Positions 6,499 through 10,340 of a DNA stretch of 10,340 bases are shown in pieces. The notes under the pieces were generated by a model. It was given only the letters and a program-made list of their open reading frames with translations. It was not told the origin of the DNA and did not search any database. Position 1 is the stretch's first letter, and every line of letters begins with the position of its first letter. The position numbers and the translations under genes were made by a program. This DNA comes from Acidimicrobiaceae bacterium. Its GTDB lineage: Bacteria > Actinomycetota > Acidimicrobiia > Acidimicrobiales > RAAP-2. Location of the stretch: positions 21,494-31,833 of the forward strand of contig PLXU01000101.1 in the NCBI GenBank assembly GCA_003151555.1, given 5' to 3'.

Positions 6499-7805
6499 TG
6501 CCCTACCTTGCGGTCGACGTTGTGGAAGTGCGGTGCTGGGGATCGCGCGTGGGTGCCATCGCGCTCGACGATCGATCGGGCTTCTACGTCTTTGAATACG
6601 AACGCAGTTGGCTGGACGCGGAAATCGAACTGGCGCCCACCACGATGCCCGTGACGGGAACCACCAGAACCTTCATCTTTCCGACCCTGGCGACGGCCAC
6701 CTTCCACCGACTGCCGGCCATGGTGGCCGACTCACTGCCGGATGATTTTGGCAACGCCCTGACCACTGCGTACTTAGCCAACGAGGGTGTCGCGACCGAC
6801 CAGATCACCGCCCTCGACCGATTGGCCTACCTCGGCACGCGCGGCGTGGGCGCTCTGGAGTACCACCCCCTGCGCGGACCTCGCACGCGCAAGACAACCG
6901 CCATCGAATTGTCGGAGTTGGTCCAGGCTGCCCGCAGCGTACTCTCGGGTCACATCGAGTTCGAAGCAGGCATCACCGACGCCATCTCCCACCTCATCGC
7001 CGTGGGCACGTCCGCCGGCGGCGCGAGACCCAAGGCCGTGGTCTCACTCAATCCCACAACCGGAGAATTGCGATCGGGCCAAGTCCCGGCCGACCCCGGA
7101 TTCGAGCACTGGCTCTTGAAGCTCGACGGCGTGCGGGCCGACCGCGATCTCGGATCGAGCGCCCACTTCGGACGGATCGAATACGGCTACCACCTCATGG
7201 CCCGAGACGCCGGCATCGACATGATGGAGTGCCGGCTGCTCGAAGAGAGTGGGAGGGCCCACTTCATGACGCGCCGTTTCGACCGGCCCCTCGGCGGTGA
7301 AAAAATCCACGTACAGACACTGTGCGCATTGGCCAGCCTTGATTTTCGCCAGATCGGCGCCCACGAGTACAGCCAGTTATTCCTGCTCCTCGAGCAACTG
7401 GGACTGGGACCACACACCCGTGCCGAGGCCTTTCGCCGGATGGTCTTCAACGTCGCCGCGGCCAACTGCGACGATCACACCAAGAACATCTCGTTCGTTC
7501 TTTCCCAGGGCGGCCGTTGGCGCCTCTCCCCTGCCTACGACGTCACCCACGCCCACGCGCCGAGCAGCCGGTGGACCCGACAACACTTAATGGCGGTCAA
7601 CGGTCAGACCTCCGAGATACACCGGTCCGATGTGGTGGAGGTCGGCGATCGATTCGCCGTGCCTGGTCTGTCCGACATCATCGACCACGTCCTAGATAGC
7701 GTCGCGCGCTGGCCGAGCTTCGCTCGAGAGGCGGGCGTACCCGAACCAGTTACGCAAAGGATTGCTCTCGATATCGATCACTGGTCTTCGAATCTTCGCC
7801 GATGA
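6498..7805 (+). CDS. hipA: HipA-family serine/threonine kinase toxin
   Basis: A 435-residue, full-length HipA. E. coli HipA phosphorylates glutamyl-tRNA synthetase and causes growth arrest; the target here is unknown. Seen in order: the N-terminal subdomain, with the FPTLATATFHRLPAMVADSL segment (61-80) and LAYLGTRGVGALEY (109-122); the nucleotide-binding loop GTSAGGARPK (170-179); HWLLKLDG (204-211) with Lys208; FMTRRFDRP (256-264); the catalytic loop NVAAANCDDHTKNISF (318-333) with Asp325 as the expected catalytic base and Asn330; and LSPAYDVT (343-350) with Asp348 as the expected metal ligand. All catalytic positions are present, so an active kinase is likely. The glycine-loop wording (GGARPK) follows a common HipA subgroup rather than the E. 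coli SVAGAQ form; the loop Ser172 could be the autophosphorylation site, by analogy. Translation is coupled to hipB by a one-base overlap. Confidence 0.92.
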   Translation: MPYLAVDVVEVRCWGSRVGAIALDDRSGFYVFEYERSWLDAEIELAPTTMPVTGTTRTFIFPTLATATFHRLPAMVADSLPDDFGNALTTAYLANEGVATDQITALDRLAYLGTRGVGALEYHPLRGPRTRKTTAIELSELVQAARSVLSGHIEFEAGITDAISHLIAVGTSAGGARPKAVVSLNPTTGELRSGQVPADPGFEHWLLKLDGVRADRDLGSSAHFGRIEYGYHLMARDAGIDMMECRLLEESGRAHFMTRRFDRPLGGEKIHVQTLCALASLDFRQIGAHEYSQLFLLLEQLGLGPHTRAEAFRRMVFNVAAANCDDHTKNISFVLSQGGRWRLSPAYDVTHAHAPSSRWTRQHLMAVNGQTSEIHRSDVVEVGDRFAVPGLSDIIDHVLDSVARWPSFAREAGVPEPVTQRIALDIDHWSSNLRR

Positions 7806-7812
7806 ATTACGC

Positions 7813-7827
7813 AATCGGTCCCCGATT
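7813..7827. terminator. Small hairpin just after hipA, possible weak terminator
   Basis: A perfect 6-bp stem, AATCGG (7813-7818) with CCGATT (7822-7827) and a 3-nt loop, lies eight bases past the hipA stop. Only three T residues follow, so it is not a convincing intrinsic terminator. It could also serve the opposite strand. Confidence 0.25.
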
Positions 7828-7837
7828 TCAACCAACT

Positions 7838-8037
7838 TTAGGGATAGGCGATCAAGGCAACGATCTTCCGCCTCGCGTGCTCAGTCCGATCGGTCTCGCC
7901 GTTGGCGAGTTCATCCAGCAGCAATCCGCGTAACACGGCGACAAAGAAAGTGGACGCCACCAGGGGCGGCTACCGCGGTACTGCTCACCCACCATGGTCG
8001 AGCCCGTCTCCAGCCAGTCGCTGACCAAGGCCCTCGT
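7838..8037 (-). pseudogene. Remnant of a TetR-type regulator (C-terminal part, frameshifted)
   Basis: No intact gene occupies 7806-8192. On the minus strand, 7841-7969 reads as 43 residues ending in a TAA stop; they include STFFVAVLRGLLLDELANGE and end in ARRKIVALIAYP, closely resembling the last helices of TetR-family ligand-binding domains. A stop at 7970-7972 closes that frame upstream, but in another minus frame 8002-8037 reads TRALVSDWLETG, which fits the preceding helix of the same domain. Joining them needs at least one frameshift around 7972-8000. No N-terminal DNA-binding helix-turn-helix is found upstream before the Smr gene. This looks like the decayed tail of a TetR gene, left beside the HipBA module. 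Chance resemblance is possible because the matching stretch is short. Confidence 0.5.
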
Positions 8038-8123
8038 GGCCCCGCCGTAGGTCACGGGTCGCGAGTCGTCGGCGACGACACCACCCACTGGATTGGTGTC
8101 GATTGGCGGCCCGTCGCGCGCGG

Positions 8124-8153
8124 TTGGCAAACCGGTAAAACTGGCTTCATAAC
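8124..8153 (+). promoter_or_regulatory. Candidate promoter of the Smr gene
   Basis: TTGGCA (8124-8129) and CATAAC (8148-8153) are separated by 18 bp and would start a transcript near 8160, giving a leader of about 33 nt before GTG 8193. The -35 matches the consensus at four of six positions and the -10 is weaker. Short palindromic sequence (CGGTT...AACCG) overlaps the -35. Support is by pattern only. Confidence 0.3.
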
Positions 8154-8192
8154 CTTGCTCACAGTCATTCGGACACCGACGAGACCCGCCAC

Positions 8193-8447
8193 GTGAAAAT
8201 AAAACTGGATTTGCACGACATCTACAACCGAGGTGAGGACATCGATCGCGCACTTCGTTCCGTTATCGACGAGGCGATCGAAAAAAAAGTTCGATTGGTG
8301 GAAATCATCCCCGGCAAAGGCAGCGGTCAATTGAAAAAGCGGGTACTGCGATTCCTCGATCAAAAGGAAATAAAGGTCCTCTACGACCGGGTCGAAAAGG
8401 ACTCCCACAATTTCGGCCGGGTATTCGTGCACTTTCGCTTTAAATGA
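8193..8447 (+). CDS. Stand-alone Smr-domain protein
   Basis: An 84-residue protein consisting of one Smr (small MutS-related) domain. LDLH (5-8) is the conserved opening motif, VEIIPGKGSGQLKKRVLRFL (36-55) corresponds to the nucleic-acid-binding loop usually written IIHGKGxG, and GRVFVHF (75-81) is the final strand. Smr domains are found at the C terminus of MutS2 and alone, and several have endonuclease or RNA-cleaving activity. Here the loop histidine is replaced by proline (Pro40), which I believe is common in this actinobacterial subgroup, so nuclease activity should not be assumed. The start is GTG 8193, immediately giving MKIKLDLHD, the usual beginning of such proteins; the ribosome binding site is weak (GACGAG). 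An A8 run at 8281-8288 lies inside the gene and could cause slippage. It is separated by 170 bases from the GtrA gene. Confidence 0.82.
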   Translation: MKIKLDLHDIYNRGEDIDRALRSVIDEAIEKKVRLVEIIPGKGSGQLKKRVLRFLDQKEIKVLYDRVEKDSHNFGRVFVHFRFK

Positions 8448-8617
8448 GTGGCGTCGGACTCGATAAGCCGTGGGGCCACGCGTGACGCGAAATCAAGGCA
8501 GGCGAAGGTGGCGAGGCGATGGTCTCATCGCAGGTCCAGCGGCGGAGTTCGCGGCCCGCAACCTGTTTTCGGGCCACGAGTAACGTGGTCTTGGTGCGAA
8601 GTCGAATTCGGAAATTG

Positions 8618-9115
8618 ATGGCCTGGTCAAAGACCCATCAAGGCCGCAAGTTGATTCGCTTCACTTCAGTGTCCGTCATCTCAACCGTCGTTTCCGTCCT
8701 CGTGATCGCTTTTGTCTACGGTTTGAAAATCATTAAGGGTGAGGTTGAGGCGACCGTGTTTGGCAACCTCGTGGCCGCCTTCCCCTCCTATCGGCTCAAT
8801 CGCCAATGGACCTGGGGCAAGACCGGGCGCAGTCACGTGCTCAAGGAACTGCTCCCCTTTGCCACGATGACCGCACTTGGTATTGGTTTCTCGATTCTGG
8901 GTGCGTCCTTCGCGCGACACCTGGTACACGCGCACCGCTGGGATCATCTCCTCAACACGGGCGTCGTGGTGGCGGCCAACCTGGTGAGCTTCGCAATCTT
9001 TTGGGTCCTCAAGCTCATCGTGTTCAACCGGATCTTCCACGTTGACGAAGTGGCCGAGATTGACGAACATTTGCAACGCGAAGAACTTCCCCCGGCGCAA
9101 CCGTCGCCGACGTGA
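8618..9115 (+). CDS. GtrA-family membrane protein
   Basis: A 165-residue protein with four predicted helices at roughly 14-36, 44-60, 78-102 and 112-138, matching the GtrA family. The family hallmark NRQWTW lies at 61-66, just after helix 2, and LKLIVFNRIF (131-140) ends helix 4. GtrA-like proteins are thought to assist transfer of lipid-linked sugars across the membrane for glycosylation of cell-surface polymers, but no glycosyltransferase is adjacent here. The C-terminal tail (141-165) is charged and proline-rich. ATG 8618 was chosen because it gives the usual family N terminus (a short basic stretch, then helix 1) and has GGAAA nearby; the ATG at 8519 in frame would add 33 arginine-rich residues that do not look like this family, though a GAGG close to it means it cannot be excluded. 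Confidence 0.8.
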   Translation: MAWSKTHQGRKLIRFTSVSVISTVVSVLVIAFVYGLKIIKGEVEATVFGNLVAAFPSYRLNRQWTWGKTGRSHVLKELLPFATMTALGIGFSILGASFARHLVHAHRWDHLLNTGVVVAANLVSFAIFWVLKLIVFNRIFHVDEVAEIDEHLQREELPPAQPSPT

Positions 9116-9191
9116 ACCATCACAGCGATTCATCGCGCGTCGCAACCTTTACGCTGCCGTGTGTTGATCAATTTCGTACCGGGAGGCCCAC

Positions 9192-9506
9192 GTGGAAAAA
9201 AGATTGGTAACGCGCTACGCGACGAAGTCCAGTGACGACGCCGACGAAAACCAACGGAGAATCGAAGGGGTTTTCGAAGAGTTGTCGAGCACCAAACCCG
9301 ACAACGTGAGCTACATCGTCCTTCGTCTGGCGGACGATTCCTTCGTCCACGTGTCCTTTCACAACCACAGCGATACCGACGTCAATCCGATTTCTTCGAC
9401 CAAGGCCTTCGCGCATTTCCAACAGGACCATGGCGATCGACGCGAGGGCGACATTGACCAGCAGACGGCCACCCTCGTCGGTGCCTACATCACCGAGATA
9501 GCCTGA
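9192..9506 (+). CDS. Small protein, possible dimeric alpha-beta barrel (ABM-like)
   Basis: A 104-residue protein. The layout is beta (RLVTRYATK), helix (ENQRRIEGVFEELSSTKPD), beta (VSYIVLRLADDSFVHVSFHN), helix (TKAFAHFQQDHGDR), beta (TATLVGAYITEIA), as in dimeric ferredoxin-like alpha-beta barrel proteins. I remember similar short actinobacterial proteins with a 'RTKPERADENQ...TRPDGLRYA' pattern and no known function. There is no signal peptide or membrane segment, so it is probably cytosolic. GTG 9192 has a clear GGGAGG ribosome binding site at 9181-9186, five bases upstream. It shares the strand with the GtrA gene, 76 bases away. The fold suggestion is inference; the reality of the gene is well supported. 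Confidence 0.7.
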   Translation: MEKRLVTRYATKSSDDADENQRRIEGVFEELSSTKPDNVSYIVLRLADDSFVHVSFHNHSDTDVNPISSTKAFAHFQQDHGDRREGDIDQQTATLVGAYITEIA

Positions 9507-9540
9507 AAACAAGGCCTGGCGACGGGCGCTGTGCCCAGGT

Positions 9541-9570
9541 CTGACCGCCCAAAAGGCGCACTGCTACCAT
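9541..9570 (+). promoter_or_regulatory. Candidate promoter of the secreted-protein gene
   Basis: CTGACC (9541-9546) and TACCAT (9565-9570) have an 18-bp spacer, which contains an inverted repeat CGCC...GGCG (9546-9549, 9555-9558). A start 7 nt past the -10 box would be at 9577, where an in-frame GTG of the downstream gene lies, so the mRNA may be leaderless or have a 129-nt leader to ATG 9706. Confidence 0.4.
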
Positions 9571-9705
9571 CGCAACGTGCACGGCACGCGGCGTGGCAAT
9601 CCCAAGGGCGCCAAATTTTCCGACGTCCGCGCGGCCGCAAAGTCGCCCCGGTCTTTCAATTCACGTTTTTTCTGCGCCTCGCGCCCACCTTCCCCCAATC
9701 AACCG

Positions 9706-10340
9706 ATGTCCACTAGATCAACCAGAGTGGTCATAGTGTTCGTGGCCGCCACCACCATTTTGGGTCTGACCGGACTCGCAGCCTCCTCGGCTACGACGGG
9801 CCAAGGACCGGTACGAACAACGCCTCGTCTTCACGCGAACACCGCGGGCACGACATTGCCGGGCACTCGGTGCCCGGCGTTTCCGGCGGACAATGTGTGG
9901 AACACCCCCATCACCACGCTTCCCGTCAATGCCAACAGCGCGACCTGGCTCGCGGCGATGAATTCGGCGTCCACCGATCTGCACCCCGATTACGGACCGT
10001 CCGGCAACCCCAAGCAGCCGTACGGAATTCCTTGGGTCGTGGTCAGCGCTCGCACCAAGTTCACCTCAATCAAATTCCTTTACGCCTCCGAGAGCGACCG
10101 CCGCCCCTATCCCTTGGCCGCCGCCACTCCGGTCGAGGGTGGATCCGACCGCCACGCCCTCATGGTCGATCCTTACAAGTCGGCGCGCTCGCTCGCCTGC
10201 ACGCTCTTCGAGACCTACGACACTCAGTACCGAGCCGCGGGAAGGTCCACCGCCGGTTCTGGCGCGATTTGGAACCTCAACTCAAACGCGCTGCGCCCCG
10301 CCACCTTCACCTCGGCCGACGCCGCCGGTCTGCCCATCCT
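9706..10340 (+). CDS. Secreted protein of unknown function (3' end missing)
   Basis: An open frame of 211 codons that runs off the right edge without a stop. The N terminus is a good signal peptide: basic residues (STRSTR), a hydrophobic core VVIVFVAATTILGLTGLAAS (8-27) and a likely cleavage after AASSA. The mature part begins with a threonine-rich linker and then CPAFPADNVWNTPI (56-69), LHPDYG, YGIPWVVV, EGGSDRHALMVD (143-154) and GAIWNLNSNALRPATFTSAD (186-205). I remember this combination from secreted actinobacterial proteins without assigned function; a carbohydrate- or wall-related role is only a guess. Two cysteines are visible in the mature part. There is no ribosome binding site before ATG 9706. 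An in-frame GTG at 9577 sits at a predicted transcript start and would add 43 residues, placing the hydrophobic segment internally; I prefer 9706. Confidence 0.75.
   Translation, partial: MSTRSTRVVIVFVAATTILGLTGLAASSATTGQGPVRTTPRLHANTAGTTLPGTRCPAFPADNVWNTPITTLPVNANSATWLAAMNSASTDLHPDYGPSGNPKQPYGIPWVVVSARTKFTSIKFLYASESDRRPYPLAAATPVEGGSDRHALMVDPYKSARSLACTLFETYDTQYRAAGRSTAGSGAIWNLNSNALRPATFTSADAAGLPI

Noticed and set aside
7852..8253. 133-codon minus-strand open frame read as one intact gene
   Set aside because: Only a short part (TRALVSDWLETG) looks like protein sequence; the rest is Arg/Cys/Trp-rich noise, and the TetR-like continuation lies in another frame, so a frameshifted remnant fits better.
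8052..8432. 126-codon minus-strand frame antisense to the Smr gene
   Set aside because: The plus strand encodes a clear Smr domain; the antisense reading has no pattern of its own.
9531..9716. 61-codon plus-strand frame between the small barrel-like gene and the secreted protein
   Set aside because: It is Arg-rich and featureless and overlaps the promoter-like region and the upstream in-frame extension of the secreted-protein gene.
1..10340. tRNA, rRNA, CRISPR arrays, insertion sequences or attachment sites
   Set aside because: Reading both strands I saw no cloverleaf, no regularly spaced repeats, no transposase or integrase, and no terminal inverted repeats.

Overview
The window looks like chromosomal DNA from a fairly high-GC bacterium, most likely an actinobacterium and perhaps Acidimicrobiia. 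This rests on remembered family resemblance (hopanoid genes, a truncated CDF-like transporter, a stand-alone Smr protein, a secreted SDRH-containing protein), frequent GTG/TTG starts, and several genes whose start lies about 7 nt after a -10-like box, as expected for leaderless mRNAs. No database search was possible, so the taxonomy is inference. There are no rRNA, tRNA, CRISPR or insertion-sequence features that I can see.

Layout: (1) Bases 1-2209 carry two genes overlapping by one base: the C-terminal part of a class III aminotransferase resembling HpnO, and an HpnA-type extended SDR. Together they suggest a hopanoid side-chain locus extending off the left edge. (2) Bases 2324-4814 hold membrane and metal-related genes: a CaCA-type exchanger on the minus strand, a divergent CDF-like protein lacking the cytosolic domain, a doubtful small basic ORF, and a DUF4242 (SCO4226-like) protein. 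(3) Bases 4913-5950 (minus strand) hold an unrecognised three-helix membrane protein and a cupin protein with a strong ribosome binding site. (4) Bases 6014-7827 form a HipBA module: a strikingly AT-rich control region with palindromes and a consensus -10 box, the HTH antitoxin, and a full-length HipA kinase whose start overlaps the antitoxin stop. (5) Bases 7838-8040 (minus strand) contain a frameshifted C-terminal scrap of a TetR-type regulator. (6) Bases 8193-9506 carry three small plus-strand genes: a stand-alone Smr protein, a GtrA membrane protein and a small protein that may be a dimeric alpha-beta barrel. (7) From 9706 to the right edge runs the N-terminal part of a secreted protein of unknown function.

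Functionally this is a mosaic rather than one pathway. The best supported cooperating units are the aminotransferase/HpnA pair (membrane hopanoid modification) and HipB/HipA (autoregulated toxin-antitoxin). The CaCA, CDF-like and DUF4242 genes may share a theme of divalent-cation handling, but nothing in the sequence proves co-regulation. I found no clearly new multi-gene system. The items most worth a second look are the HipBA operator region, the TetR remnant beside it, and the two unrecognised small genes.
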